Source: Bog-756 sp035949055
GTDB lineage: Bacteria > Actinomycetota > Acidimicrobiia > Acidimicrobiales > RAAP-2
Assembly: GCA_035949055.1 (NCBI GenBank)
Contig: DASZIO010000037.1
Coordinates: 49,950 to 113,949, forward strand
Reading direction: 5' to 3'
Length of the DNA: 64,000 nt
The stretch's first letter is position 1, and the number at the start of each line of letters is the position of its first letter. Shown in pieces: positions 8,370-17,022 of this stretch. A program made the position numbers and the translations under genes. A model generated the notes under the pieces. That model worked only from the letters and a program-made list of their open reading frames with translations, ran no database searches and was not told the origin of the DNA.

Positions 8370-9920
8370 ATGGCCTCCCGCTCGCCTGTGACCATCGCCG
8401 TCGATGCCGGGACGACCGGGGTCAGGGCGCTGGTGGTGGACGATGCCGCCCGGGTCGTCGACGTCGCCTACCGGGAGCTCGGACAGCGCTTCCCCCGCCC
8501 GGGCTGGGTCGAGCACGACGCCGACGAGATCTGGGGGTTGGTCCGTTCGACCCTGGACGAGGTGGTCGGACGGCTCGCCGACGCCGGCCGGGTGGTCGGG
8601 GCCCTCGGCGTCACCAACCAGCGCGAGACCGTGGTGGCCTGGGACCGGGCCACCGGGCGGCCGCTCCACCGGGCCATTGTCTGGCAGGACCGCCGCACCG
8701 CAAAGGCCTGCCGGGAGCTCATCGAGGCCGGCCTCCTGCCGCTGGTCCGCGACCGCACCGGCCTGGTGCTCGACCCCTACTTCTCGGCCACCAAGATGCG
8801 GTGGCTCCTCGGCGAGGGCGGACTGGTGGCCGGTCCGGACCTGGCCCTCGGCACTGTCGACTCGTGGGTCCTGTGGAACCTGACTGGGGGCGCCCGTGGC
8901 GGCGTGTTCGCCACCGACACGACCAACGCGGCGCGTACGCTCCTCTTCGACATCGTGGTACGACGATGGTCGGCGGAGCTGTGCGAGATCTTCGGTGTCC
9001 CCCAAGCGGCGCTCGCCGAAGTGCGCCCGTCCTGTGGCCGGTTCGGCCGGGTGACGGAGGAGGTGCTCGGTGCCGGCTCGCCGCTGACGGACGTGCCCAT
9101 CGGCGGGATGGCCGGCGACCAGCATGCCGCACTGTTCGGTCAGGCCTGCTTCAGACCCGGCATGACCAAGGTGACCTTCGGTACCGGCAGCTTCGTGCTC
9201 ATGAACGCCGGGCCGGTCTGCCCGCCGCCGGTCGACGGCCTCATCACCACTGTGGCTTGGGACCTCGGCGACACCGGGGCGTTTGGCTCGGCCGACGGCG
9301 ACCCGCCGTCTGTCTCCTACGCCCTCGAGGGATCGGTCTTCGCCTCGGGGGCGGGGGTGCAGTGGCTGCGGGACGGGCTCGGCATCATCGACCAGGCGGC
9401 CGACACCGAACCGTTGGCCCGGTCGGTGCCCGGCAGCGACGGAGTGGTGGTGGTCCCCGCCTTTACCGGGCTGGGGAGCCCACACTGGGACCCGGGGGCC
9501 CGGGGCACGATCGTCGGGCTCAGCCGCGGCACCGGGCGGGCCCATCTGGCCCGAGCCATGGTCGAGGCGATGAGCTTCCAGGTGCGGGACGTGGTCGACG
9601 CCATGGCCGCCACCGCGACGGCACCGTCGCTGCTGCGCGTCGACGGCGGGGCCTCGGCCATGGACCTCCTGCTCCAGCTGCTGGCCGACCAGACCCGCCT
9701 GCCGGTGGTCCGCCCGAGATCGGTGGAGACCACTGCAGTCGGGGCCGCCACGCTGGCCGGCCTGGCCGAAGGGATGTGGGGCTCGCTCGAGGACCTCGAG
9801 GCGCGGTGGACCGAGGACGGTGCCTTCACCCCGCTGGCCTCCCCGGCCGAGGCGGAGGCGGCCCACCAGGCGTGGGGGCGGGCCGTGGACCGCTCCCGCC
9901 GCTGGATCAGTTCATCGTGA
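8370..9920 (+). CDS. glpK: Glycerol kinase (FGGY family)
   Basis: This FGGY sugar kinase of 516 residues phosphorylates glycerol to glycerol-3-phosphate with ATP. The N-terminal phosphate-binding loop is VDAGTTGVRALVVD. NQRETVVAWDRATGRPL and VWQDRRT are typical glycerol-kinase blocks, GMAGDQHAALFGQ precedes the second domain, and GLGSPHWDPGARG resembles the GLGAPYWD motif. The ATG at 8370 is chosen because the homologous region starts there; earlier starts add an Arg-rich tail. It is divergent from nrdJ and its 3' end overlaps the ACT gene on the other strand by 9 bases. No glycerol uptake or glpD gene is nearby. Glycerol is the most likely substrate, but another polyol is possible. Confidence 0.88.
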   Translation: MASRSPVTIAVDAGTTGVRALVVDDAARVVDVAYRELGQRFPRPGWVEHDADEIWGLVRSTLDEVVGRLADAGRVVGALGVTNQRETVVAWDRATGRPLHRAIVWQDRRTAKACRELIEAGLLPLVRDRTGLVLDPYFSATKMRWLLGEGGLVAGPDLALGTVDSWVLWNLTGGARGGVFATDTTNAARTLLFDIVVRRWSAELCEIFGVPQAALAEVRPSCGRFGRVTEEVLGAGSPLTDVPIGGMAGDQHAALFGQACFRPGMTKVTFGTGSFVLMNAGPVCPPPVDGLITTVAWDLGDTGAFGSADGDPPSVSYALEGSVFASGAGVQWLRDGLGIIDQAADTEPLARSVPGSDGVVVVPAFTGLGSPHWDPGARGTIVGLSRGTGRAHLARAMVEAMSFQVRDVVDAMAATATAPSLLRVDGGASAMDLLLQLLADQTRLPVVRPRSVETTAVGAATLAGLAEGMWGSLEDLEARWTEDGAFTPLASPAEAEAAHQAWGRAVDRSRRWISSS

Positions 9921-10559
9921 GCCCGGTTCGAGGTCGGGCCATCCGTGGTCGGCGATGTCGGCCATGATCGAGACCCACTGGCGTTCCCGGTCCCGCAGGA
10001 CCGGATCGGGTCGGCCCACCACCAGCACCAGGTGGGCGTGGACCATGTGAGCGGTGGTCAGGCCGTCGTCGGGTCTCGGCGGGTCGGGGTATGGGCCCAG
10101 GGCCTGGCGGCCGAGAGCAGCGAGCCGCTCGCGGCCGGGAAGGTCGCCCTCGCCGGTGACCAGTTGGAATCGTTCGGCGTCGAGGACGGCGGCGAAGTCG
10201 GCGGCCAAGCTCACCCGCACCCGCTCGGTCAGCCGGTCCAGCAGTGCCGCGGGCGAGGGCTGGCCGAACAGGTCCGTCACCACATCGAGCAGCTCGGCAT
10301 GGCGGTCGGGGAGCTCGCCCTCCACCGGGCGCAGGGACTCGATGGCCACGCCGTCCACCTCGAGGATCTCGTCCCGCATCAGGTCGATGAGCCCGCCCCC
10401 GGCCAGGCTCACGCCGAGCTCGTCCACCACTACCCCTTTCGACCGCTGGAGGATCTCGATGGAGATAACGTCCCCGCCCACCGAGCCGATCCGGCTGGCC
10501 ACCGCCCCGAGCGCACCCGGTCGATCCGGCAGGTGCACCCGGATCAGGTAGTTGTGCAC
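9912..10559 (-). CDS. ACT-domain protein with a C-terminal sensor-like region
   Basis: The 215-residue product begins with an ACT domain (about 1-75: LIRVHLPDRPGALGAVASRIG, then DVISIEIL), a fold that usually binds amino acids as regulators. The remaining 140 residues, with AALLDRLTERVRVSLAADFAAVLD and VLRDRERQWV, look GAF-like. There is no catalytic domain, so it is a free-standing regulator or sensor. The GTG start at 10559 is preceded by TAGCGT at 6 bases, so the mRNA is likely leaderless. The ligand and partner are unknown. Confidence 0.78.
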   Translation of the reverse strand: MHNYLIRVHLPDRPGALGAVASRIGSVGGDVISIEILQRSKGVVVDELGVSLAGGGLIDLMRDEILEVDGVAIESLRPVEGELPDRHAELLDVVTDLFGQPSPAALLDRLTERVRVSLAADFAAVLDAERFQLVTGEGDLPGRERLAALGRQALGPYPDPPRPDDGLTTAHMVHAHLVLVVGRPDPVLRDRERQWVSIMADIADHGWPDLEPGSR

Positions 10560-10565
10560 AGCATC

Positions 10566-10571
10566 ACGCTA
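10566..10571 (-). promoter_or_regulatory. Leaderless-type -10 element for the ACT gene
   Basis: TAGCGT on the minus strand, 6 bases before the GTG at 10559. Same pattern as at 12330, 36350 and 19636. Confidence 0.5.
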
Positions 10572-10618
10572 GGCGCCGAACGTGTCCGGACTGTTTCGAC
10601 ATCGTTACGGCAGATGGC

Positions 10619-11377
10619 TCAGGTCCGACGCGGTCGCTGGACATAGTGGTCCACGTACTCCTGGCCGGAGAGCCGGGCGATCTCGGACATCAGGGCATCG
10701 GTTAGCTCGCGCAGCTCGAGCGGCTCGGCCTGGCCCGTCGGCTGGGCCTCGGCCTCACCAGGCACCCGGCCGGTCCCGGGACTGCCGGTCCGGTCGTGTC
10801 GACCCGGCACGGTCGGGCACCGACCGGTCGTCATCAGCTCGCCCTCGCGCCGGAAGCTGACAGGTGGGCCGAAGCGAATGGTCACGGTGTGAAAGGGCCG
10901 CATCCACCGGCTCCCCGGAGGCTGCACCGCCCTCGTGCCCACAATGCCGACGGGGATGACGGGCACGTCGCAGCCCAGCGACAGCCGGGCCGCGCCGGTG
11001 TGGCCCTTGTGCAGGCGGTGATCGGGTGCTCGGGTCCCCTCGGGGTAGATGCCGAGCAGTTGGCCGGTGTTGAGGACCTGAGTGGCGGTGTCGAGTGCTC
11101 GCTGCGACGCGTCACCGCCACCCCGGTTCATGGGAATCTGCCCGGCCGCCCGGAAGAACCACGCCGTCTTCCAGCTGTCGAAGTACTCCGCCTTCGCCAC
11201 ATACGTCAACCGGCGGCGGAGCACGAGCGGCAGGAACAAGGAGTCGCAGAACGACTGGTGATTGGCGGCCACAACCGCGGGGCCGTGGGCCGGGACGTGC
11301 TCCCGCCCCTCGACCCTGACTCGCCACAGCAGGAAGAGGAGGGGGCTAAGCACCACCTTGAAGACCCAGTAGGCCAC
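10619..11377 (-). CDS. 1-acyl-sn-glycerol-3-phosphate acyltransferase (PlsC family)
   Basis: This membrane acyltransferase adds a second fatty acid to lysophosphatidic acid in phospholipid synthesis. The 252-residue product starts at GTG 11377 (V-AYWVFKVVLSPLLFLLWRV, a membrane-associated N-terminus as usual for PlsC). It contains the NHxxxxD motif as NHQSFCDS, FRAAGQIPMNRG as the second block and YPEGTR as the third. The frame is open further upstream, but that part is antisense to the decarboxylase gene and not PlsC-like. A TACCGT element 5 bases before the GTG supports a leaderless start. The Pro/Arg-rich C-terminal tail is not part of the catalytic fold. It is divergent from the acetoacetate-decarboxylase-like gene, starts 18 bases apart. 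Confidence 0.85.
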   Translation of the reverse strand: MAYWVFKVVLSPLLFLLWRVRVEGREHVPAHGPAVVAANHQSFCDSLFLPLVLRRRLTYVAKAEYFDSWKTAWFFRAAGQIPMNRGGGDASQRALDTATQVLNTGQLLGIYPEGTRAPDHRLHKGHTGAARLSLGCDVPVIPVGIVGTRAVQPPGSRWMRPFHTVTIRFGPPVSFRREGELMTTGRCPTVPGRHDRTGSPGTGRVPGEAEAQPTGQAEPLELRELTDALMSEIARLSGQEYVDHYVQRPRRT

Positions 11378-11382
11378 GGGCA

Positions 11383-11388
11383 ACGGTA
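11383..11388 (-). promoter_or_regulatory. Possible leaderless -10 for the PlsC gene
   Basis: TACCGT on the minus strand, 5 bases before the GTG at 11377. The spacing is slightly shorter than in the other examples. It lies inside the 18-bp space between two divergent start codons. Confidence 0.35.
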
Positions 11389-11395
11389 TCGCCGC

Positions 11396-12310
11396 ATGTG
11401 CTCTACTGCACCGGTGGTGGAGCACCGACCCCTCCCCCAGACCAATCCCCCGGCTGAGGACGACCGTGCCGGGTCGGGTCCCTGGACGGTCCTCGGGCGT
11501 CGGGTCGCCGTGCCGGTCGAGGTCCGACGGGCCGCGCAATGGAGCGTGCAGTACCTGGTACCGCGGACTGCCGCCCAGCGAATCGTCTCCCCCACCGGGC
11601 TCGAGACCACTGGGCCCGTCCCGGGTCGGGCCCTGGTCGCCCTGGCCATATGCCGTTACGACGACACCGACCTCGACCCCTACCACGAGGTAGCGGTCAG
11701 CTTCCTGGTCAGGCCGCACGACTCACCGCCGGGGGCATCCGCCGCCCGGCGGGTACGTGAGCTCGCCACGGGGTCGATCGGCGTCTATATCCACCGGCTC
11801 CCGGTCGACCAGGAGTTCAGCTGCGTGGCGGGCCGCGGCATCTGGGGGTTCCCCAAATGGGTGGCGTCGATCGAGATCGACGAGCCCACCGCCGGGCGGC
11901 CCGGCGCGGGCACAGGGATGTCGGCACGGCTGGTTGACGGGGACACCCATGTCCTCACCCTGTCGGTCGCCGCCGGTGGCCGGCTCCGGCTGCCGTCGCG
12001 GGCCCCGCCGACCTACTCCTTCGCCGACGGGGTCCTCCGCCGCACCACGTGGACCACCGCCGCCGAGGGGGCGGCCGGCCGCATCGGTGGGGCGACGCTG
12101 ACCCTCGGGGACCACCCGATGGCCGCCGAGTTGAGGTCGCTCGGCCTGCCCCGGCGGGCCCACTTCTCGTCGTCGACGGCCCGGATGCGCGCCTCGTTCG
12201 ACGCGGCCGAAGTCGTGGGGACCCGACACGGTCAGACTGCGCCGCACTCCGTGCCGATCGGTACGCCGGGGCGCGTCGCCGACCTGGGGTCGCCGGAAAT
12301 GGCTGATTGA
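11396..12310 (+). CDS. Acetoacetate decarboxylase family protein
   Basis: The product of 304 residues matches the acetoacetate decarboxylase-like fold: GPWTVLGRRVAVPVEVR at the N-terminus and GRGIWGFPKWVASIEID in the middle, where the Lys after FP corresponds to the Schiff-base lysine of the family. Known members decarboxylate acetoacetate or act on related keto acids; many actinobacterial members have unknown substrates. The ATG at 11396 (MCSTAPVVEHRPL) or a GTG at 11413 could be the start. Its stop overlaps a TTG in frame with the SMP-30 gene, so the two may be co-transcribed. Confidence 0.78.
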   Translation: MCSTAPVVEHRPLPQTNPPAEDDRAGSGPWTVLGRRVAVPVEVRRAAQWSVQYLVPRTAAQRIVSPTGLETTGPVPGRALVALAICRYDDTDLDPYHEVAVSFLVRPHDSPPGASAARRVRELATGSIGVYIHRLPVDQEFSCVAGRGIWGFPKWVASIEIDEPTAGRPGAGTGMSARLVDGDTHVLTLSVAAGGRLRLPSRAPPTYSFADGVLRRTTWTTAAEGAAGRIGGATLTLGDHPMAAELRSLGLPRRAHFSSSTARMRASFDAAEVVGTRHGQTAPHSVPIGTPGRVADLGSPEMAD

Positions 12311-12329
12311 CCGGGACGCGTGGCGACCC

Positions 12330-12335
12330 TAGCGT
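12330..12335 (+). promoter_or_regulatory. Leaderless-type -10 element for the SMP-30 gene
   Basis: TAGCGT, 7 bases before the ATG at 12343. It suggests that the lactonase-like gene has its own promoter even though the upstream gene ends only about 30 bases away. Confidence 0.45.
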
Positions 12336-12342
12336 CTACCCA

Positions 12343-13299
12343 ATGACAAGCCCGGTACCGAGGCCTCCTCCTGCCGGCGGGAACGAGCCGGCGGGGAGTG
12401 ACATGACCGAGGCGGAACCGGTTAAGAGTCGCCCGTTCGTCGACGGGCTCTTCTTCGGGGAGTGCCCGCGCTGGCACGACGGGCGACTGTGGTACGTCGA
12501 CTTCTACTGCAGTGCGGTGTGCTCTGCCGACGAGGCGGGCAACGCCCGGGTCGAGGTCGAGGTGCCGGGCGAGCCGGCCGGACTGGGCTGGCTGCCGGAC
12601 GGACGTCTGCTGGTCGTGGCCCGCAAGCCACGCACCGTCCTGCGCCTGGAGCCGGACGGGACGCTCGCCCTCCACGGCGATCTCAATCCGACGGCCACGT
12701 TCTATGGCAACGACATGGTCGTCGACGCGGCGGGGCGCGCCTACGTCGGCAACTTCGGGTTCGACCTCCACGGTGTCATCGAGGAGCGGGGCGAGTGGGC
12801 GCTGATGGAGCCCCCGGGTCCCCCCACCACTGCCGTGGTGCGCATCGATCCCGACGGCTCGGCCCAGGTGGCCGCGGACGGCCTCTCTTTCCCCAACGGG
12901 ACGGTGATCACCCCTGACGGGAAGATGATGATCATGGCCGAGACCCTCGCCGGCCGGCTCACCGCCTTCGACATCGGCGACGACGGCGAGCTGACGGGCG
13001 GGCGGGTGTGGGCGTCACTCCCGTGGTGTGCACCCGACGGCATCTGCCTCGACGCGGGCGGTCGGGTGTGGGTGGCCAACGCCATCTCGCCCGAGTGCCT
13101 GCTGGTGGCCGAAGGTGGGGAGATCGTGCGACGGGTGGGCACCAGCCAGACCTGCTTCGCCTGCATGCTGGGCGGCTCCGACCGCCGCACCCTCTACATG
13201 ATGACCGCGCCGACCAGCACCGAGTCGGTGGCGAGCATCACCCGGGCCGGCCGGATCGAGCAGGCCCGGGTCGAGGTGGGCGGGACGGGGCTGCCCTGA
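12343..13299 (+). CDS. SMP-30/gluconolactonase family protein
   Basis: This is a six-bladed beta-propeller of the SMP-30/gluconolaconase/LRE type, usually a metal-dependent lactone hydrolase. FVDGLFFGECPRWHDGRLWYVD at the start carries the conserved Glu of the metal site (FGECPRW), and later blocks FYGNDMVVDAAGRAYVGN, LSFPNGTVITPDGK and CAPDGICLDAGGRVWVAN supply the Asn and Asp ligand positions. Three starts are possible: a TTG at 12307 overlapping the previous stop, the ATG at 12343 behind a TAGCGT element, and the ATG at 12403 behind GGGGAG. Only the last has a ribosome site; I keep 12343 because of the promoter. The natural substrate cannot be told from sequence. Confidence 0.85.
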   Translation: MTSPVPRPPPAGGNEPAGSDMTEAEPVKSRPFVDGLFFGECPRWHDGRLWYVDFYCSAVCSADEAGNARVEVEVPGEPAGLGWLPDGRLLVVARKPRTVLRLEPDGTLALHGDLNPTATFYGNDMVVDAAGRAYVGNFGFDLHGVIEERGEWALMEPPGPPTTAVVRIDPDGSAQVAADGLSFPNGTVITPDGKMMIMAETLAGRLTAFDIGDDGELTGGRVWASLPWCAPDGICLDAGGRVWVANAISPECLLVAEGGEIVRRVGTSQTCFACMLGGSDRRTLYMMTAPTSTESVASITRAGRIEQARVEVGGTGLP

Positions 13300-13332
13300 G
13301 CCCACCGGCGTCGAGCCCGGGCAGGCCGCCCG

Positions 13333-14535
13333 TCAGCGAAGCTTGACCAGTGCCTTGCGCAGGCTGCGCACTCCTTGGCCGATGCGCTGCTCGTTCTCGA
13401 TGAGGGCGAACCGCACGTGGTCGTCACCACCGGGCCCAAACCCGACGCCGGGGGAGGTGGCGACGTCGGCCTCGTTGACCAGGAACTTGGAGAACTCGAG
13501 CGATCCCATCTCGCGGTAGGGCTCGGGAACGGGCGCCCAGACGAACATGGTCCCCCGAGGCGGGGTGATTTCCCAGCCGATGCGGTTGAGGCCCTCGCAC
13601 AGGGCGTCCCGGCGGGCCTGGTAGCACTCGTTGATGAGCTTCGGGTAGTCGGGGGCCTCGTTCATGGCCACGATGGCGGCGATCTGGATGGGCTGGAACG
13701 TGCCGTAGTCGAGATAGCTCTTGAGCTTGGTCAAGGCCTGCACGATGGCGGCGTTGCCCACGAGGAACCCGACCCGCCATCCGGCCATGGAGAAGGACTT
13801 GGTCAGGGTGTAGAGCTCGACGGCCACTTCCTTCGCTCCCGGCACCTGGAGAATCGACGGCGGCGTATACCCGTCGAAGGCGATGTCGGCGTAGGCGAAA
13901 TCGTGGACCAGCACGATCTCGCGCTCTCGGGCGAACTCGACGAGCCGGGCCATCCAGTCGAGGTCGACACATTCGGTGGTGGGGTTGTGCGGGAACGAGA
14001 GCACGACCAGGCGCGGCTTGGGCCAGGCCGACTCCCATGCCTCCATGAGGTTGCCGAAGAACGCTTCGCCCGGGCTCCCGCTGTCAGCCGAGCCGGGGGC
14101 GTCCAAGCGGACATGACGCACGTCGGCGCCGGCGAACAGGGGGGCGTAGATGTGGATGGGATAGGAGGGGGCGGGGACCAGGGCGGTGTCGCCCGGACCG
14201 ACCAGCACCCACATGAGATGCGAGAGGCCCTCCTTGGCGCCGATCGTCGTCACCACTTCGGAGTCGGGGTCCAGTTCGACCTCGAACTTGCGCAGGTAGA
14301 GGTCGCAGACGGCTTGGCGGATCTTCGGGATGCCGCGGCTGGCCGAATACCGGTGGTTCCGCGGGTTGTGGACGGCCTCGGCCAATTTCTCGACGGCCAC
14401 GTCCGGGGAGGGCAGGTCGGGGTTGCCAAAGCCCAGATCGATGACGTCGCGGCCCTCGCGCCGGGCCGAGGCTTTGAGGTCGTTGATGGTCCCGAAGACG
14501 TAGGGCGGCAGGCCGTTGATCCGGCGGAACTCCAT
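13333..14535 (-). CDS. Class I/II PLP aminotransferase (AlaC/LL-DAP-aminotransferase-like)
   Basis: The 400-residue enzyme is a fold-type I aminotransferase. YSASRGIPKIRQAV, PAPSYPIHIYAPLFAGADV, FPHNPTTECVDLDW and LTKSFSMAGWRVGF are in the expected order, with Lys246 the PLP-binding lysine and Arg254 behind it. The sequence style (FRRINGLPPYVFGTINDLK) is that of the AlaC-type branch that makes alanine or related amino acids from 2-oxo acids. The ATG at 14535 has TAACCT 6 bases upstream and no ribosome site, so it is likely leaderless. It converges on the SMP-30 gene and stands alone. The exact substrate is inferred only. Confidence 0.88.
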   Translation of the reverse strand: MEFRRINGLPPYVFGTINDLKASARREGRDVIDLGFGNPDLPSPDVAVEKLAEAVHNPRNHRYSASRGIPKIRQAVCDLYLRKFEVELDPDSEVVTTIGAKEGLSHLMWVLVGPGDTALVPAPSYPIHIYAPLFAGADVRHVRLDAPGSADSGSPGEAFFGNLMEAWESAWPKPRLVVLSFPHNPTTECVDLDWMARLVEFAREREIVLVHDFAYADIAFDGYTPPSILQVPGAKEVAVELYTLTKSFSMAGWRVGFLVGNAAIVQALTKLKSYLDYGTFQPIQIAAIVAMNEAPDYPKLINECYQARRDALCEGLNRIGWEITPPRGTMFVWAPVPEPYREMGSLEFSKFLVNEADVATSPGVGFGPGGDDHVRFALIENEQRIGQGVRSLRKALVKLR

Positions 14536-14541
14536 GGGACG

Positions 14542-14547
14542 AGGTTA
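14542..14547 (-). promoter_or_regulatory. Leaderless-type -10 element for the aminotransferase
   Basis: TAACCT on the minus strand, 6 bases before the ATG at 14535, with no ribosome site between. Confidence 0.45.
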
Positions 14548-14645
14548 GTCCTGGTCCACCACAGCATCGGGCCATGACCGGCCACCCCTACGGGTGGGTC
14601 TGCGGCTCCCGGAGGTGGTCGGTCAGCAGCCCCGGAGGTGGTCGG

Positions 14646-15347
14646 TCAGAAGGAGGCGCGCGCCGCGGCGGCCGCTTCGGCGACCGCGTCGAGCGACTCC
14701 GGCCAGGCGCACACGGTCCAGGTGGCGCCGGCCGCGGCCAACTCACCGAGCTGCTCGGCGAGCTCGTGCACCGTTCCGTCCAGGGGTCCTCCCCAGGTGA
14801 CCTCCAGCCCCGCCGCGGTGAGCTCGGCCACCTGGGCGAGCTCGCCCTCCCAGAGGTTGACGGCCGCCCCGACCTGGCGGGCCACCTCGACGGTCTTCGG
14901 GACCCCGCCCCCGATCCAGACCGGCACGCTTTCCCGGCGGACCGTGGCGGCGACCGACGCCATCCGGGCCCGTCGTTCGTCGGCCCGCTCGAAGGGGAGG
15001 CCGAAGGCCAGGTTCTCGGCGCGGCTCAGGTTGTCCCCCGTACCCAGGCCGGCGATGAAGCGCCGCCTGCTGATGGCCGACAGGCTGGTGATCACCGAGA
15101 CCAGCACGTCGTCGGGCAACAGCCCGATCCGGGCCACCAACGAACCGAGCGCGATGGTCGTGGTGGAGGCGGCCACCGCACCGAGCAACGGGCTCGACGA
15201 GAGGGCCGGGCGGTCGGGCTGGCCCAGGGGCCACAGATGGTCGAAGCAGAAGACCCCGTCGAGCCCCAGCTCCTCGGCGCGGCGGGCGGCGGCCAACGCG
15301 CGGCCCGCCTCGTCGCAGAACTGGGGAAGGGTGACGCCGACCCTCAT
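14646..15347 (-). CDS. LLM-class flavin/F420-dependent oxidoreductase
   Basis: The 233-residue product is luciferase-like: MRVGVTLPQFCDEAGRAL at the N-terminus, GLDGVFCFDHLWPLG, a central FIAGLGTGDNLSRAENLAFGLPFERADER and VPVWIGGGVPKTVEVA. This order is seen in the F420- or FMN-dependent LLM enzymes common in Actinobacteria, which perform hydride transfers on varied substrates. It is shorter than typical LLM enzymes (about 280-340). The ATG at 15347 fits the family start; a GTG at 15377 is also possible. It follows the SRPBCC gene closely on the same strand, so the run from queG down to here may be one operon. Confidence 0.82.
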   Translation of the reverse strand: MRVGVTLPQFCDEAGRALAAARRAEELGLDGVFCFDHLWPLGQPDRPALSSSPLLGAVAASTTTIALGSLVARIGLLPDDVLVSVITSLSAISRRRFIAGLGTGDNLSRAENLAFGLPFERADERRARMASVAATVRRESVPVWIGGGVPKTVEVARQVGAAVNLWEGELAQVAELTAAGLEVTWGGPLDGTVHELAEQLGELAAAGATWTVCAWPESLDAVAEAAAAARASF

Positions 15348-15390
15348 GACACCGGTGCCGGCGGGGGGGCCGGTCACGCGGGCCGCCCGG

Positions 15391-15834
15391 TCACGCCGTC
15401 GATTCGACCCGGGCCTTGAGCTCCCGCAGCGCGATCGACATGATGCGGCTCTGGGCCCGCATCTTGATGAACCCGGGCAACGGCACCTTCATCTCGACCT
15501 CGAGGTGGTAGGTGACCTGGGTCCCGCCGTCGCCATTGGGCTCGAAGACATAGCGACCGTCGAGCTTGGAGGTGATGTCGCCCCGCGTCTGCACCCATGA
15601 GAGCACCTTGGGCGACTCGCTGTAGTCGTAGGCCAGCGTGTAGCTGGTGCTGCGGCCGAAGGCCGCGGCCCGGAACGTGACCAGCTCGGGCCGGCCCTGG
15701 TCGTCACGCTCGTCGATGGTGACTTCCTTGATGTCGGACGCCCACTGCGGGTACGCACCGATGTCGGAGCTGACCTCGAAGCACCGTGCCGGCGTGGCCG
15801 CAACCACCATGCGTTCAGTGGCTTGTTCCGCCAC
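15391..15834 (-). CDS. SRPBCC (START/polyketide cyclase-like) family protein
   Basis: The 147-residue product has the helix-grip fold pattern: RMVVAATPARCFEVSSDIGAYPQWASDI at the N-terminus and a long amphipathic C-terminal helix (GFIKMRAQSRIMSIALRELK). Such proteins bind a hydrophobic ligand in a cavity. GAGGAGG lies 8 bases before the GTG at 15834, one of the clearest ribosome sites here. It lies next to the pimB-like gene, an arrangement similar to that in Mycobacterium tuberculosis, where Rv2185c (SRPBCC) lies near Rv2188c (pimB'). A role in lipid handling is inferred from that neighbourhood. Confidence 0.85.
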   Translation of the reverse strand: MAEQATERMVVAATPARCFEVSSDIGAYPQWASDIKEVTIDERDDQGRPELVTFRAAAFGRSTSYTLAYDYSESPKVLSWVQTRGDITSKLDGRYVFEPNGDGGTQVTYHLEVEMKVPLPGFIKMRAQSRIMSIALRELKARVESTA

Positions 15835-15879
15835 GATGGGGCCTCCTCATCAACTCGCCGGTACTGGTCGGGCAATCCT

Positions 15880-17022
15880 TCAGCCTCCCATGTCGGCCAA
15901 GGCCGAGGCCAGCCTAGGAGCGAGTCTGTCATAGTCGAAGGATGCCTCGGCCCGGCGGCGAGCGGCCGCACCCATCTTCGATCGCAGCTCCTCGTCCTCG
16001 AGCAGCCGACCGATCGACCGGGCCGCCGCACCGACATCGGTCGGGCGCCGAACGACCAGACCGGTGCATTCGTGCTCGACCGCCTCCCACGCGCCGCCTG
16101 AGGCTCCGGCAACCTGGGGGACGCCCGCGGCGGCGGCTTCGAGGAAGACGATGCCGAACCCCTCCTGTTCGAGCCCGAGCCAGCGATTGCGGCAGAGCAT
16201 GGCGAAGACGTCGGCCGCCCCGACGAGGCGCGGCAGGTCGACATCGGAGACCCCGCCGAGGAGGCGAACCGGGGCGGAGTGCTCAGCCACCCTTCCGGCC
16301 AGGCGGTCCCAGTCCCGACCGCGGCCGGCTATGGCCACCGTGAGATCGGGTAGATCAGGATGCAGGCGAACCGCCGCGTCGATGAGCACGTCCATCCCCT
16401 TGCGCGGCACGAGGCGGCTGACGCTGACGACGAGCGGTCCCTCGACGGGCAGGCCGAGGTCGACCCGGGCCCCGGCCCGCTCCCCTGCGGTGAGGGGTCG
16501 GAACCGGCGGAGGTCGACGCCGGGCGGGACCTCGACGACCGTCGGCAAGGTCGCCCGGCGCAAGGCACCCGCCGCCTCGGCGGCCGGATAGCCGCCGGCG
16601 GAGACGACCACCGTGCTGTGGCGCAACACCCGGGCGACGATCCGGCGGGTCAGGGGCAACCGGCCCGGGACGGCGACCTCGGCACCGTGAAGGATCACGC
16701 CGTAGGGCAGACCCAGCTGGGGTCCGACGACACCGAGTGGGAAGGCGGGGTCGATCAGGACGAGGTCGGCACCTATCCGTCGAGCCGAGTCCCGGATGCG
16801 GCGCACCAGGCTCGGGGTCGGAGCGAGCACCCGGCCCGGGACCCGCTCGATGCGGATGCCGTGAGCACCCTGTTGGCGGTCGAAGGCCGACGCGTCCGGG
16901 TGCGACCGGGCGGTGAGCACGGCGAAGGTGGCGGGCTCGAGGCGACGCCAGAGCTCCCAGAGGTAGGCCTGGATCCCGCCGACCTTGGGCGGGAAGTCGT
17001 TGGTCACCAGCAGGTGGGTCAT
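15880..17022 (-). CDS. pimB: GT4 glycosyltransferase, PimB-like mannosyltransferase
   Basis: This 380-residue GT-B glycosyltransferase starts HLLVTNDFPPKVGGIQAYLW, almost the signature of PimB', which adds the second mannose from GDP-mannose to phosphatidylinositol monomannoside. SVSRLVPRKGMDVLIDA and the C-terminal GFGIVFLEAAAAGVPQVAG supply the donor-binding EGFGIVFLE-type motif. The ATG at 17022 overlaps the queG stop (ATGA), which implies translational coupling. The SRPBCC gene follows 45 bases downstream. Whether this organism makes mannosylated phosphatidylinositol is not shown by the window; another hexosyl acceptor is possible. Confidence 0.82.
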   Translation of the reverse strand: MTHLLVTNDFPPKVGGIQAYLWELWRRLEPATFAVLTARSHPDASAFDRQQGAHGIRIERVPGRVLAPTPSLVRRIRDSARRIGADLVLIDPAFPLGVVGPQLGLPYGVILHGAEVAVPGRLPLTRRIVARVLRHSTVVVSAGGYPAAEAAGALRRATLPTVVEVPPGVDLRRFRPLTAGERAGARVDLGLPVEGPLVVSVSRLVPRKGMDVLIDAAVRLHPDLPDLTVAIAGRGRDWDRLAGRVAEHSAPVRLLGGVSDVDLPRLVGAADVFAMLCRNRWLGLEQEGFGIVFLEAAAAGVPQVAGASGGAWEAVEHECTGLVVRRPTDVGAAARSIGRLLEDEELRSKMGAAARRRAEASFDYDRLAPRLASALADMGG